The position numbers were made by a program, and so were the translations under genes. Shown here piece after piece: positions 27,965-37,562 of a DNA stretch of 64,000 bases. The notes below the pieces were generated by a model. The model was not told the origin of the DNA. It saw only the letters and a program-made list of their open reading frames with translations, and made no database searches. The first letter of the stretch is position 1. Every line of letters begins with the position of its first letter. Source of the DNA: Anaerobacillus alkalidiazotrophicus (GTDB lineage: Bacteria > Bacillota > Bacilli > Bacillales_H > Anaerobacillaceae); contig NZ_MLQS01000030.1 in assembly GCF_001866055.1 (NCBI RefSeq), positions 63,500 through 127,499 on the forward strand, given 5' to 3'.

Positions 27965-28785
27965 TGAATCGTAATGGCATCAATTGGAAAGTTACAACTC
28001 TCTTAATCATAGGAACCATTCTCATTCTTTTTCCAATATATATTACAGTCGTTAATGCTTTTAAAACACCACAAGAAACAGCTCAATCGATCTTAGCACT
28101 ACCGAGTCAGTTAAATTTTGCAAACTTTACAACTGCAATTGAAATGACTAATTTCTTTAATGCGTTTAAAAACAGTTTCTATATTACATTTTTTGCGGTC
28201 GTTTTTACGCTTCTAACCAATTCAATGGTTGCATATGCAATTGCGAGAAATCAACATAAAAAAACGTTTAAGTTTTTGTATTACTATTTTGTAAGTGCTT
28301 TGTTTGTACCGTTTCCAATCATCATGTTACCGATTGTAAAACAAATGAGTGCGATTAATTTAACAAATCCAACAGGTTTGATTTTTCTTTATATCGTATA
28401 CGGGTTGGCATTTAACGTCTTCTTATATGTAGGATACATCAAAGCTATCCCGAAAGAACTTGAGGAAGCAGCGATTGTAGATGGATGTAGTAGATGGGGA
28501 GTATTTTGGAGAATTATTTTCCCGCTACTCGCACCAATGAATGCCACAGTTGGAATATTTACAGCATTATGGGCTTGGAATGATTTCCTATTGCCATTAG
28601 TTATCTTAAGTGATAGAAGTCACCACACATTGCCGCTAGTTCAATACGTATTCCAATCACAATTTGGCACAAATTTCAACCTAGCGTTTGCGTCTTATTT
28701 ATTAGCGTTGTTACCGATGATTATCGTTTATCTATTTGCACAAAAATGGATCATTAGTGGAGTGACAAAAGGAGCAATTAAATAA
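27964..28785 (+). CDS. msmG: Sugar ABC transporter permease (MsmG-like)
   Basis: Second membrane subunit. It has six segments, the EAA motif EEAAIVDGCSRWGVFWRIIFP, and the C-terminal phrase SGVTKGAIK typical of MalG/MsmG-type permeases. At 273 aa it is of normal size. It begins one base inside the stop region of the previous gene, and the alpha-galactosidase starts 17 bases after its stop behind GAGGAGG. Confidence 0.88.
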   Translation: MNRNGINWKVTTLLIIGTILILFPIYITVVNAFKTPQETAQSILALPSQLNFANFTTAIEMTNFFNAFKNSFYITFFAVVFTLLTNSMVAYAIARNQHKKTFKFLYYYFVSALFVPFPIIMLPIVKQMSAINLTNPTGLIFLYIVYGLAFNVFLYVGYIKAIPKELEEAAIVDGCSRWGVFWRIIFPLLAPMNATVGIFTALWAWNDFLLPLVILSDRSHHTLPLVQYVFQSQFGTNFNLAFASYLLALLPMIIVYLFAQKWIISGVTKGAIK

Positions 28786-28802
28786 AAAAAGAGGAGGATA
28801 TT

Positions 28803-30992
28803 ATGGGTATAACTTTCGATACACAAACCAAAACATTTCATTTAACAGCAAAAAATACGAGCTATATCATGAAAGTATTAGGCGAAGGATATTTAGTTCA
28901 TCAATATTGGGGTAAAAAAATTAAACAATATAACCATGCAAATAAAGTAAGATTTCTAGATCGTGGTTTTTCAGCGAATCCGGCGCCCGCTACTGATAGA
29001 ACCTTTTCCTTGGATACTCTTCCTCAAGAGTATCCAGGCTATGGAAATACCGATTTTCGTTCGCCTGCCTATCAAATTCAATTAGAAAATGGTAGTACAG
29101 TAACAGATCTTCGTTACGTATCACACAATATCATAAAAGGAAAACCGAAATTAGAGGGCCTACCAGCAACTTATGTTGTTAGTGATGATGAGGCTGACAC
29201 GTTAGAATTAATTCTTGAAGATCAATTAATTGGTTTAAAAGTAATCTTATCTTATACAACGTTTCAAAATTATGATGTTATTACGCGCTCTGTACGTCTT
29301 GAAAATGGAGGAGATCAAGATCTAAAGCTATTAAAAGTAGCTAGTATGAATGTCGATTTTCAAGACTCCGAGTATGATTTAATCACTCTTTACGGAGCTC
29401 ATGTAAGAGAAAGACATATTGAAAGAACAAGACTTCGAAATGGGGTTCAATCGATTGAAAGTCGTCGGGGCACGAGTAGTCACCAACAAAATCCGTTTAT
29501 GGCATTAGTTCGAAAAGATACAAATGAAGATTATGGTGATGCATATGGCTTCAACTTCGTATATAGTGGAAATTTTCTAGCATCAGTAGAAGTAGATCAA
29601 ATCTTTACTTCTCGTGTAACTGTAGGAATTAACCCATTTGATTTTTCTTGGCTCCTACAACCTGGTCAAACGTTCCAAGCGCCAGAAGTGGTCATGGTTT
29701 ACTCATCAAATGGATTAGGGGACATGTCTAGAACCTTCCATAAGCTTTATCGTGAGCGTTTATGTCGTGGTGAATTTAAAGAAAAAGAACGTCCAATCTT
29801 AATTAATAACTGGGAAGCAACTTACTTTGATTTTAATGAAGAAAAAATCAAAGACCTCGCTAAAAAAGGGAAAGACCTTGGAATGGAACTATTTGTTTTA
29901 GATGATGGGTGGTTCGGTAAACGTGATGATGATCGTACGTCGCTAGGTGATTGGTTTGTCGATAAAAACAAACTTCCAAATGGACTAGATGCACTTGCAT
30001 CTGACATTACGGAAACAAATATGGAGTTCGGTCTATGGTTTGAACCAGAAATGATTTCTGAAAAAAGTGAACTGTTTAAAAAACATCCTGATTGGTGCAT
30101 CCATGTACCAAATCGAAAACTTTCAGAAGGAAGAAATCAGTTAATCTTAGATTTCTCAAGAAAAGGAGTTTGTGATGAAATTGTTGCGATGATGACAGAA
30201 ATTCTATCAAATTCGCCAATCACATACGTGAAGTGGGATATGAATCGTCATATGACTGAGGCAGGGTCAGCAGCTTTACCACCAGAAAGACAAAGAGAAG
30301 TAGCTCACCGTTTTATGCTAGGTGTGTATCAAGTAATGGAAGAGCTAACAATGAAATTTCCACATATATTATTTGAAAGTTGTTCAGGTGGTGGTGGTCG
30401 TTTTGATCCAGGAATGTTGTATTACATGCCACAAACATGGACGAGCGATAATACCGATGCCATTTCTCGTTTGAAAATTCAATATGGAACTAGTTTAGTG
30501 TATCCGATCAGTTCAATGGGATCACATGTATCTGATGTTCCTAATCATCAAGTACAGCGGATTACATCGTTAGATATTCGAGGTCATGTAGCGATGTCAG
30601 GAAACTTAGGCTATGAACTTGATCTAACAAAACTTTCTGAAGAAGAACAAGAAATCGTGAAAGAACAAGTGAATTTCTATAAAGAAATTCGTCCGGTTAT
30701 CCAATTTGGTGATTTTTATCGAATTTCTAGCCCGTTTGAAGGGAACGAAACAGCTTGGACATTTGTTTCCGAGGGTAAAAACAAAGCTGTATTTGCCCAT
30801 TTCAAAGTATTAGACGAAGCAAACATGCCATTTATAACGGTGAAGCTTAAAGGGTTAGATCCAAACAAAAAATATACAGTTGTTGAACTTGGAGAGTCTT
30901 ACTATGGTGAGGAATTAATGAATGTAGGTATAAACATTCCTTATAGACAAGGTGATTTCCAAAGTGTCATGTGGAGATTGTATGCTGAATAA
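28803..30992 (+). CDS. aga: Alpha-galactosidase, GH36
   Basis: It releases galactose from melibiose, raffinose or stachyose after import. The GH36 core shows the nucleophile D479 in YVKWDMNRHM and the acid/base D549 in TWTSDNTDAISR, spaced as in the Geobacillus enzymes. Other family phrases are LFVLDDGWFGKRDDD, GLWFEPEMISE and ESCSGGGGRFDPGM. At 729 aa it has the tetrameric Geobacillus-type length, with an N-terminal beta-supersandwich and C-terminal domain. There is no signal peptide, so it is cytoplasmic. It is the last gene of the operon and gives the operon its substrate assignment. Confidence 0.95.
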   Translation: MGITFDTQTKTFHLTAKNTSYIMKVLGEGYLVHQYWGKKIKQYNHANKVRFLDRGFSANPAPATDRTFSLDTLPQEYPGYGNTDFRSPAYQIQLENGSTVTDLRYVSHNIIKGKPKLEGLPATYVVSDDEADTLELILEDQLIGLKVILSYTTFQNYDVITRSVRLENGGDQDLKLLKVASMNVDFQDSEYDLITLYGAHVRERHIERTRLRNGVQSIESRRGTSSHQQNPFMALVRKDTNEDYGDAYGFNFVYSGNFLASVEVDQIFTSRVTVGINPFDFSWLLQPGQTFQAPEVVMVYSSNGLGDMSRTFHKLYRERLCRGEFKEKERPILINNWEATYFDFNEEKIKDLAKKGKDLGMELFVLDDGWFGKRDDDRTSLGDWFVDKNKLPNGLDALASDITETNMEFGLWFEPEMISEKSELFKKHPDWCIHVPNRKLSEGRNQLILDFSRKGVCDEIVAMMTEILSNSPITYVKWDMNRHMTEAGSAALPPERQREVAHRFMLGVYQVMEELTMKFPHILFESCSGGGGRFDPGMLYYMPQTWTSDNTDAISRLKIQYGTSLVYPISSMGSHVSDVPNHQVQRITSLDIRGHVAMSGNLGYELDLTKLSEEEQEIVKEQVNFYKEIRPVIQFGDFYRISSPFEGNETAWTFVSEGKNKAVFAHFKVLDEANMPFITVKLKGLDPNKKYTVVELGESYYGEELMNVGINIPYRQGDFQSVMWRLYAE

Positions 30993-31003
30993 CATTTAAT
31001 TAT

Positions 31004-31041
31004 AGAGCCAACATTGTAGAGAAGCGATGTTGGCTTTATTT
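31004..31041 (+). terminator. Terminator of the alpha-galactoside operon
   Basis: AGCCAACAT (31006-31014) pairs with ATGTTGGCT (31027-31035), followed by TTATTT. Confidence 0.8.
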
Positions 31042-31133
31042 CGGTATATTTTTACCATACTACCTAACTGTCAGGTATAGTACATCCTCTTTACTTAATA
31101 AAATGTAAAATAAAGTAGAAGGGAGATGGCCTC

Positions 31134-32033
31134 ATGAAAGTTGACGGTGTCTTTGAAGGTGGTGGGATTAAAGGCCTAGCTCATATAGGTGCAATTTCTG
31201 TATTTGAAGAAGAGGGTTACAAATGGGAACGGCTTGCAGGAACTTCAGCTGGCTCAATCGTAGCAGCTTTACTAGCAGTGGGGTATAGTTCTTCAGAAAT
31301 AAAAGACTTAATGATCAAATTTCCGTTCGAAGAGATTGAACAAAAAACATGGCTTAGTAAAATCCCACTAGTTGGTCCAATGGTAAGTTTAACATTCAAA
31401 AATGGGATATATAAGTTAACGGTTTTGGAAAAATGGATGGAACAAGCGTTAAAAAAGAAAGGGAAAACGACATTTGGTGATTTGCCAGAAGGGAAGCTGA
31501 AAATTGTCATTGCGGATATTTCTAGAAACAGAATGACGATCTTACCTGACGATCTCCCGTTTTATGGAATAGATCCAGACACTTTTCCGATTTCCAAAGC
31601 TGTAAAGATGAGTAGTTCAATCCCGTTCTTTTTTGTACCAGAGGAAATAAAGGGTTATACAATTGTTGATGGTGGGATTCTTAGTAATTATCCAATTTGG
31701 ATTTTTGATATTGAAGGAATACCACGTTGGCCAACGATTGGTTATCGATTGTCTGGGCCTAAATTATTGAATGAAAAGACCAAAATTAGAGGACCAGTGA
31801 CAAAAGCTTTAGCAATCATCCGTACGATGCTTGAGGCTCATGATAAACAGTATATTGAAAAGGATGGCGCGGTTCGAACCGTTTTTATTTCAAAAATTGA
31901 AGTTGGTGCTACAGATTTTCGAATTTCAAAAAAACAAAAACTTCACTTAGTAGAATTGGGAAGGAAGTCGGCGCAGGAGTTTTTAAAAGAATGGGACTTT
32001 CAACAGTATATTAAGGATTATCGTACTAAGTAA
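31134..32033 (+). CDS. Patatin-like phospholipase family protein
   Basis: A serine lipid acyl hydrolase with a Ser-Asp dyad: the oxyanion loop GGGIKG (residues 9-14), nucleophile S38 in AGTSAGS, and D179 in VDGGILSNYP. It has no signal peptide or clear membrane segment, so it likely acts on the inner face of the membrane. ATG 31134 follows AAGGGAG. At 299 aa it fits the bacterial single-domain class. It stands alone between the alpha-galactoside operon and a degraded region; its substrate is not predictable. Confidence 0.85.
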   Translation: MKVDGVFEGGGIKGLAHIGAISVFEEEGYKWERLAGTSAGSIVAALLAVGYSSSEIKDLMIKFPFEEIEQKTWLSKIPLVGPMVSLTFKNGIYKLTVLEKWMEQALKKKGKTTFGDLPEGKLKIVIADISRNRMTILPDDLPFYGIDPDTFPISKAVKMSSSIPFFFVPEEIKGYTIVDGGILSNYPIWIFDIEGIPRWPTIGYRLSGPKLLNEKTKIRGPVTKALAIIRTMLEAHDKQYIEKDGAVRTVFISKIEVGATDFRISKKQKLHLVELGRKSAQEFLKEWDFQQYIKDYRTK

Positions 32034-32507
32034 AGACGCTGTTTTGGTTGTATTACGTAGAAAAAGAGAAACGCGCATAAGAGAGGTGTTATCGCGCATA
32101 AATAGAAAGAAAACCGAGCAAAAGCGAATGGCAATTTGTTTTTGATCGGTTCAGTTGACCAAGTACTCTATTAATTTACAGAATGATCTCATTTTAGAAA
32201 TATCTGCTTGATGTCGATATCCGCTAAATCATCACAAAAACAATCTACTTCAGTATTTGCGAAGACTTGTCCGACAGAGCGATAATCATCACCATTGCTA
32301 AAAATAATGATGAAATTTATTCATGCATCATCATTCTCCCAATATTTATTTACATGTGCTACTACTATACTATATCTTATCAGCGTTTCCGGTGAATAAA
32401 CTGAAAATTATATCTTTTATGACTAATGTAATGGGTGAAACCATAGATATGCAACTTATTCAAGAAACGAAGAGCTTTAGTGTAATAAGCGATGTTGTTT
32501 TATATTA
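32034..32507 (+). other. Non-coding, degraded-looking region
   Basis: No gene with a ribosome site is visible. The minus strand holds a short open stretch (about 32190-32315) encoding NGDDYRSVGQVFANTEVD without a proper start; I do not recognise it. Two GCGCATAA repeats occur at about 32076 and 32095. This may be a decayed gene neighbourhood leading into the broken xylulokinase. Confidence 0.4.
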
Positions 32508-32511
32508 ACTC

Positions 32512-32697
32512 TATCGGACAAGAGAGCCGTTATTTGTGAACAAAGGGGTATTTTAGAATGGGTAACGGACACCAGGTTCGTTATCTACTAAATTTAGTAC
32601 CAAACATAGCAGATTTTCGTGAAATAACGTACCTCATGTCCGATAGCTCCAAAAATTTGCTCAAATCGGTAAAATAAGGTCTTCTGTGTCCGTTAGC
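32512..32697 (+). repeat. Composite inverted-repeat element upstream of the xylulokinase remnant
   Basis: Two interlocked inverted repeats are visible: TATCGGAC (32512-32519) with GTCCGATA (32638-32645), and TAACGGACAC (32563-32572) with GTGTCCGTTA (32686-32695). The arms are related to each other (xACGGAC/ATCGGAC). It resembles the short intergenic repeats common in Bacillaceae, but only this copy is in the window. Confidence 0.5.
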
Positions 32698-32723
32698 AGA
32701 GTAATAAATGAAGCATTAGTTAA

Positions 32724-33527
32724 CAAAAGTATTTGCTGGTGAAGCCGACAATGCTTGCGGTGCAATTGGGACTTCTATTTTATCAGAAGGGAAAACCTTT
32801 TGTAGTATCGGAACTTAGGTGTAGTTCTTATGAAGAAACAAAAGATCGTGATTTTGCTGGCAAAGTCCATTATTTTAACCATGGGCAAGAAAATGCATTT
32901 TACATGATGGGAGTAAGGTTAGCAGCAGGTTATAGTTTAAGTTGGTTTCAAGATACATTTGCCTCCAATGAGGCGTTTGATTCTCTGTTAGAGGGACTTG
33001 GTGAAGTGCCAATCGGGGCAAATGGGCTTCTTTTCACACCATATTTAGTGGGAGAGAGAACACCATACGCTGATGCCACGATTCGCGCAAGCTTTATTGG
33101 GATGGACGCTTCTCATAAACGTATTGATTTTGCAAGAGCAGTAATAGAAGGAATTACGTTCTCACTAAATGAATCGATCGAAATTTTTAGAGAGAGTGGT
33201 AAGACTATCGATACAATCATTTCTATCGGTGGTGGTGCAAAGAATGAGACTTGGCTACAAATACAAGCAGATGTCTTTAATGCTAAAATTGTGAAGCTAT
33301 CTAGCGAGCAAGGCCCAGCAGTAGGTGCTTCAATGTTAGCGGCTTACGGAGCTGGTTGGTTCGGTTCATTACAAGAATGTGCCAGTATCTTTACGGCAGA
33401 AGAAAATGTTTATGAGCCGATTTTAGAAAACGTTGAAAGGTATCAAGAACTTAATAAATGGTATAAAGAGGTTTATAAACAAACAAAAGAAATAAATGAG
33501 GGCTTAAAGAGCTTCCGTAAAAGATAA
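32724..33527 (+). pseudogene. xylB: Xylulokinase remnant (5'-truncated and frameshifted)
   Basis: The frame from about 32724 reads FAGEADNACGAIGTSILSEG and KTFCSIGT and then hits TAG at 32818. The homologous text continues in another frame: SYEETKDRDFAGKVHYFNHG, then GANGLLFTPYLVGERTPYAD and SIGGGAKNETWLQIQADVF. This is the C-terminal half of xylulokinase (FGGY family), which normally phosphorylates D-xylulose. The first ~230 residues, with half the active site, are missing, and at least one frameshift lies near 32815. The remaining frame from TTG 32733 cannot be functional. No other xylose genes are nearby. Confidence 0.85.
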
Positions 33528-33581
33528 TTTGCTTTTACAAATGAAAATATTGTTAGTAAGGATGAAACTAGTATGTGCGTG

Positions 33582-33718
33582 TTAATCAAAACTGATTTGT
33601 ATTTCAGGGTCATAGTCCCCTACCTTTAAGCGTAGCGTAGGTGGGAACTTCCATTCAAGTGGAGTTGAGACTCCATCTGAATTTCCGATGTTCTAGCGAA
33701 GCTAGAACGAGTTCACTC
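33582..33718 (+). repeat. Repeat C copy 2
   Basis: It starts TTAATCAAAACTGATTT and ends GAACGAGTTCACTC, with the same three hairpins as 24043-24177 (there in minus orientation) and 48630-48765. It lies just behind the xylulokinase remnant. Confidence 0.65.
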
Positions 33719-33733
33719 AGTTATTCTTAATCA

Positions 33734-33770
33734 ACGAAAAGCGCTCAATTGTGAGCTGAGCGCTTTTCGT
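33734..33770. terminator. Symmetrical 14-bp hairpin, likely bidirectional terminator
   Basis: ACGAAAAGCGCTCA (33734-33747) pairs perfectly with TGAGCGCTTTTCGT (33757-33770). It lies between a plus-strand remnant and a minus-strand gene, where a shared terminator is expected; T runs are short on both sides. Confidence 0.55.
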
Positions 33771-33846
33771 GTAAAAGATTAATTTTTGTATATAAAAGCC
33801 TTGAGTATTCTGCATATAAAGATAAGGTAAGATTTTTGGTAGTTTA

Positions 33847-34038
33847 TTAAACTAGCAATTTATTGCAGTGAGGACATAGTGATTTTGTGTAACCTTTTGG
33901 TATTACATGTTGACAGTTTTTACAAATTATTTCTGGACCTTCTTCAACATTAGAGCTAGACTTCTTAGTTCTTGTGTACAGTACAGAAAACACAAAAATT
34001 ATGGCTATGAGTAGAATAATTCCTATCCATGTTGACAC
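33847..34038 (-). CDS. Small membrane protein with a C-terminal zinc-ribbon
   Basis: A 63-residue protein. One N-terminal membrane segment (about residues 4-22) is followed by a polar linker and a four-cysteine knuckle, CKNCQHVIPKGYTKSLCPHC, which should bind zinc. It begins at GTG 34038 with a strong AAGGAGGCG site 7 bases upstream, which makes it a real gene despite its size. I do not recognise a named family. Function is unknown; similar small tail-anchored zinc ribbons occur widely in Bacillaceae. Confidence 0.75.
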   Translation of the reverse strand: MSTWIGIILLIAIIFVFSVLYTRTKKSSSNVEEGPEIICKNCQHVIPKGYTKSLCPHCNKLLV

Positions 34039-34324
34039 GAAATCGCCTCCTTAGAAGTAAGTGGTCTTACACTTTATCATACTCATTTGTAACCTGCTTT
34101 TAGAACTACAATATTTTAACAAAATAAGGATCTAAGATTTTTAATAAATTAATTAATGAATATAATTGAAATCCTAATCCCTTTAATCCATCGATCTTAA
34201 CTAAATCTAGTTGAGATTGTACCGAGTTAGTTCGATATAAAATCTTAGTTACGTAAAATCTGCATTTTGAAAATCATTTATGGAAACAAGACTTTTTAAC
34301 TATAAAAATTTTGGGGTAATTTTT

Positions 34325-34987
34325 ATGAAATTTTTCATTGATACAGCTAACCTTGAAGACATAATTAAAGCTAATAAAATTGGTGTTTTATCAGGCGTTA
34401 CAACTAATCCTTCCTTAGTAGCAAAAGAAGGAGTTAAATTCGAAGACCGTATTGAGGAAATTTGCCAATCAGTACCTGAAGTTGAATCTGTTTCTGCAGA
34501 AGTTACTCCAGATGCTGTAACGGCTAAAGAAATGATCGCACAAGCAGAAGAGCTTATAAAAATTAATGGTGGAGACGATAAAATAACGATAAAACTTCCT
34601 ATGACAATTGATGGGTTGGAAGCTTGTCGTTACCTTTCAAAAAAGGGTGTAAAAACAAACGTTACATTAATCTTCACTGTAAACCAAGCATTATTAGCTG
34701 CCCGAGCAGGAGCTACATATGTATCTCCATTTTCAGGGAGATTAGATGACATTTCTGAAGACGGAGTTCAATTAGTCTCCAAAATTGCGGAATTATTCCG
34801 AGTTCATCAACTAGATGCACAAATTATTGCCGCTTCCGTTCGTCACCCAGATCATGTAACTCGTGTGGCATTGGTAGGTGCTCATATTGCAAATATTCCT
34901 TATTCTGTAATAGACCAGTTATCAAAACATCCACTGACGGATGAAGGACTTGAGAAATTTGCGACTGATTGGAAAAAGAGTATTTAA
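34325..34987 (+). CDS. Transaldolase-like fructose-6-phosphate aldolase (TalC/FSA family), copy 2
   Basis: A close paralogue of the protein at 17398: about 20-odd differences in 220 residues, with K90 in ITIKLPMT retained and all other landmarks conserved. ATG 34325 corresponds to the paralogue's start; the upstream GGGG is a weaker ribosome site than that of copy 1. It is monocistronic, with a terminator after it. DNA differences are mostly at third positions, so the duplication is not recent. Unlike copy 1 it has no obvious cre box close upstream, which suggests different regulation. Confidence 0.88.
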   Translation: MKFFIDTANLEDIIKANKIGVLSGVTTNPSLVAKEGVKFEDRIEEICQSVPEVESVSAEVTPDAVTAKEMIAQAEELIKINGGDDKITIKLPMTIDGLEACRYLSKKGVKTNVTLIFTVNQALLAARAGATYVSPFSGRLDDISEDGVQLVSKIAELFRVHQLDAQIIAASVRHPDHVTRVALVGAHIANIPYSVIDQLSKHPLTDEGLEKFATDWKKSI

Positions 34988-35037
34988 GAAATTGTTTTTA
35001 TGATGTGTTAAATGTTTCTGATGCAATTATTTGGTGA

Positions 35038-35077
35038 GTAAGGTGTTTTAAAGCTTTGTAAAACACCTTACTTTTTT
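35038..35077 (+). terminator. Terminator after aldolase copy 2
   Basis: GTAAGGTGTTTTA pairs with TAAAACACCTTAC around 8 bases and is followed by TTTTTT. Confidence 0.9.
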
Positions 35078-35239
35078 CTAATACACACAAAAAGTATGAA
35101 AAGCTATCTGACTAAATACTGGAAAGTATAATTAATATTATATAAGATTAAGTTAAGAAAAAACATTTTCACAAGGTATAAGGATTATAGGATAAGAGAA
35201 TAATAATTAAAAACTTATTCATGAAGGAGGTATTTTATT

Positions 35240-35416
35240 ATGAAACAATATATCTTTTTCTACAATATAGCCCATAATACCAACCAACATAAAGAATATA
35301 AAATTGAGGCAAACGGGATGATGGATGCCCTATTTAAGGCAAAAAAGATCAAAGATCAAATTGAGGCAGAAACTTTAACTAACGTTAAGTTACAGTTTAA
35401 GGGTATTGTTTATTAG
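35240..35416 (+). CDS. Small hypothetical protein (58 aa)
   Basis: ATG 35240 lies 9 bases behind AAGGAGG, and the 58-codon frame ends at TAG 35414-35416 shortly before a hairpin terminator. The product starts MKQYIFFYNIAHNTN and contains KEYKIEANGMMDALFKAKKI. It looks like a compact alpha/beta protein with a charged C-terminal half and no membrane segment or cysteine. I do not recognise it. The well-formed site, the terminator and the isolated position argue that it is expressed. Confidence 0.65.
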   Translation: MKQYIFFYNIAHNTNQHKEYKIEANGMMDALFKAKKIKDQIEAETLTNVKLQFKGIVY

Positions 35417-35455
35417 ATCCAGAACTAAATCATTATTCTCGGTTTCTTTCAATGA

Positions 35456-35503
35456 ATAACCAGTGTGTTTCGTTTTTTAAAACTAACACACTGGCTATTT
35501 TTT
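35456..35503 (+). terminator. Terminator after the 58-aa gene
   Basis: CCAGTGTGTT (35460-35469) pairs with AACACACTGG (35485-35494), flanked by further weak pairing and a T run. Confidence 0.85.
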
Positions 35504-36203
35504 ATTACAAGATATCAAGGTTTGCATAAAGATAAAAATAATAGCCTCTCTGATTAAACGAAAAACTCATAGGGGAGTTTTATTGTGTCTTGAAAAAGAG
35601 GGCATAACCAATGATTGTAAGAGAGCTTTTCTTATCTGGACATTACTTTTTATTACAACAATGGAAACCTATGCATTGGAAATACTTAGTAAAGGTATTT
35701 TCTTGAACTTTACTAACTTTGAAAAAATGATTTAAGAATCTCAAAAAATAGTATAATATCTAATTGAGTATTTCCCATTTGGTAATTAATGAACGATTTT
35801 AACACCTGGGAAAGAAGCAATCGTGGCAACTGTTAAAAGTAAAATGAGAGAATTTCAATCAAGTAACAAAGCATAAGGATTATGGCGATGTCTTACTATA
35901 AGACATCCCTTTTCATTATCAAAATGATACTAGGTAAATGAGTTGAAATCCGTTTTTATATCATCATAAAGTATAATAATTTTAGGTAGAAACTAAAAAA
36001 ACTCTAAAATTATTTCATTTTCATGGTAATATATAATTAAAGAAACGATTTTTTGAAAAAACTAATGAAATCGTTTTCTTTAAAATATATAAAATAATAA
36101 TTATGAGCTAGGCTTATTTTCGATACAATAAAAGAAATAAATATATATTAAATAATCAGTTCATAATATTGCATCTTAGAACGAAAGTAGGTGAATAAAT
36201 TTT
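35504..36203 (+). promoter_or_regulatory. Long intergenic region with an operator-like inverted repeat before a LacI gene
   Basis: No intact gene is seen. A short frame near 35795-35874 (ILTPGKEAIVATVKSKMREF) without start or site may be debris of a lost gene. At 36041-36051 and 36068-36079 AGAAACGATTT faces AAATCGTTTTCT; these arms share the AATCG core of the palindromes at 37430 and 37529, suggesting autoregulation of the following regulator. Confidence 0.4.
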
Positions 36204-37214
36204 ATGAAAATGAGTGATGTGGCAAAATTAGCAAACGTATCTCCTTCTACTGTCTCACGAGTTCTTACACAGCCAGATATGGTTAGCAAAGAAACAAGAG
36301 AGCGAGTGTTAGAGGTTATCAAAAAAGTAAATTATCGACCTCATATTGTTGCAAGACAATTTAGAACAAAGGCAACTAAAATTTTACTTGTAGTAGTTCC
36401 AGATATTACAAGCCCGTTTTTTTCAGAAGTACTACGAGGGATAGAGCATGTTGCTATTAATAGTGGTTACCAAGTAATTCTAGGGGATACACAAAATAAT
36501 ATAAATAGGGAAGAAGAATATATTAATTTGCTTCATCAAAAACAAGTTGATGGTATGATTCTCTTGACCGCTCGTATTGATAAAGAAAAACTTGAAGCGA
36601 TTTCTAATGAATTTCCAATGGTACTTGCCTGTGAATACATGGATGGGCTAAATGTTCCTACTGTATCTATTGATAACGTTAGTAGTGCTAGAAAAGCAAC
36701 TGAACACTTATTAACGCTTGGTCACAAGAAGATTGGACATATCACAGGCCCAATTAATGTCGTGCTTAGCCGTGACCGACTAAGAGGTTATCAACAAGCG
36801 TTACTAAGTCATGATTTAGAGATTGATTCAGCTTATATTCAAGAAGGTGACTTCAGTATCGATTCCGGATATAATCAAATGCTAAAACTATTAGCATTGG
36901 AAAGTCCGCCTACTGCTGTTTTTACATTTAATGATGAAATGGCTATTGGGGCAATTAAAGCTGTAAAGGATAGTGGATTAGAGGTTCCGAAAGATATAGC
37001 CATCGTTGGCTTTGATAATATTAAAATGTCTTCTTTATATGAGCCGAATATTACTACAATAGACCAACCTAAATATGAAATTGGTATAAAAGCTATGGAA
37101 TTATTATTAAAGATAATTAATGGTGAAAGTATTCAAAAGAAAAAATTTGTTTTAAAAGATAATTTAATGATTAGAGAATCATGTGGTACAAATGTAAACA
37201 TTGAAATATCTTGA
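36204..37214 (+). CDS. LacI/GalR-family regulator, probably of the glycerate genes
   Basis: The helix-turn-helix is MKMSDVAKLANVSPSTVSRV, followed by a sugar-binding-protein-like sensor with VVVPDITSPFFSEVLRGIE, HKKIGHITGP and the C-terminal MIRESCGT. At 336 aa it is full length; AGGTGAA precedes the ATG. It lies directly upstream of a decayed GntP-type permease and an intact glycerate kinase, and palindromes with the core AATCGATT occur both before it and before the permease remnant. The inducer is probably glycerate or a related sugar acid, but this rests on context. Confidence 0.82.
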   Translation: MKMSDVAKLANVSPSTVSRVLTQPDMVSKETRERVLEVIKKVNYRPHIVARQFRTKATKILLVVVPDITSPFFSEVLRGIEHVAINSGYQVILGDTQNNINREEEYINLLHQKQVDGMILLTARIDKEKLEAISNEFPMVLACEYMDGLNVPTVSIDNVSSARKATEHLLTLGHKKIGHITGPINVVLSRDRLRGYQQALLSHDLEIDSAYIQEGDFSIDSGYNQMLKLLALESPPTAVFTFNDEMAIGAIKAVKDSGLEVPKDIAIVGFDNIKMSSLYEPNITTIDQPKYEIGIKAMELLLKIINGESIQKKKFVLKDNLMIRESCGTNVNIEIS

Positions 37215-37429
37215 AAAGGAATAAGTTTTTAGAAAATAGTTTTAAAAAACTGGGAGCTCTTCTTGTAATTTGGGTAGCTTTTAATTGAGTAAATATAATC
37301 CCTTTCCATTTTCTCTAAAAATACGGGTAGAAATAGTTGTTTTTTATGGATCAACTAGCTCCTAGTGTTTTCTGAATCTTATTATTCAAACAATCGTTAG
37401 AAATGAGAGTGATAAATGAAAAAATAAAA

Positions 37430-37442
37430 TGAAATCGATTCA
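37430..37442 (+). promoter_or_regulatory. Palindromic operator, site 1
   Basis: TGAAATCGATTCA is nearly a perfect palindrome around CG, the usual geometry for LacI-family operators. It lies between the regulator gene and the permease remnant. Confidence 0.5.
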
Positions 37443-37528
37443 AAATAACTTTTTAAAAAGCGTTTACAAAGAAACGCAAATGATGTAAAAATAAATCATG
37501 TTACAACGTTATATTTTTTCGATTCTTC

Positions 37529-37542
37529 TGCAATCGATTTCA
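37529..37542 (+). promoter_or_regulatory. Palindromic operator, site 2
   Basis: TGCAATCGATTTCA repeats the core of site 1 about 100 bases further on, close to the start of the permease remnant. Two spaced sites would allow looping. Confidence 0.5.
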
Positions 37543-37562
37543 GATTACTAGAACAGGACATT

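Noticed and set aside
32323..32508. 61-codon plus-strand frame in the degraded region
   Set aside because: No ribosome site and no recognisable product; it runs up to an intergenic repeat.
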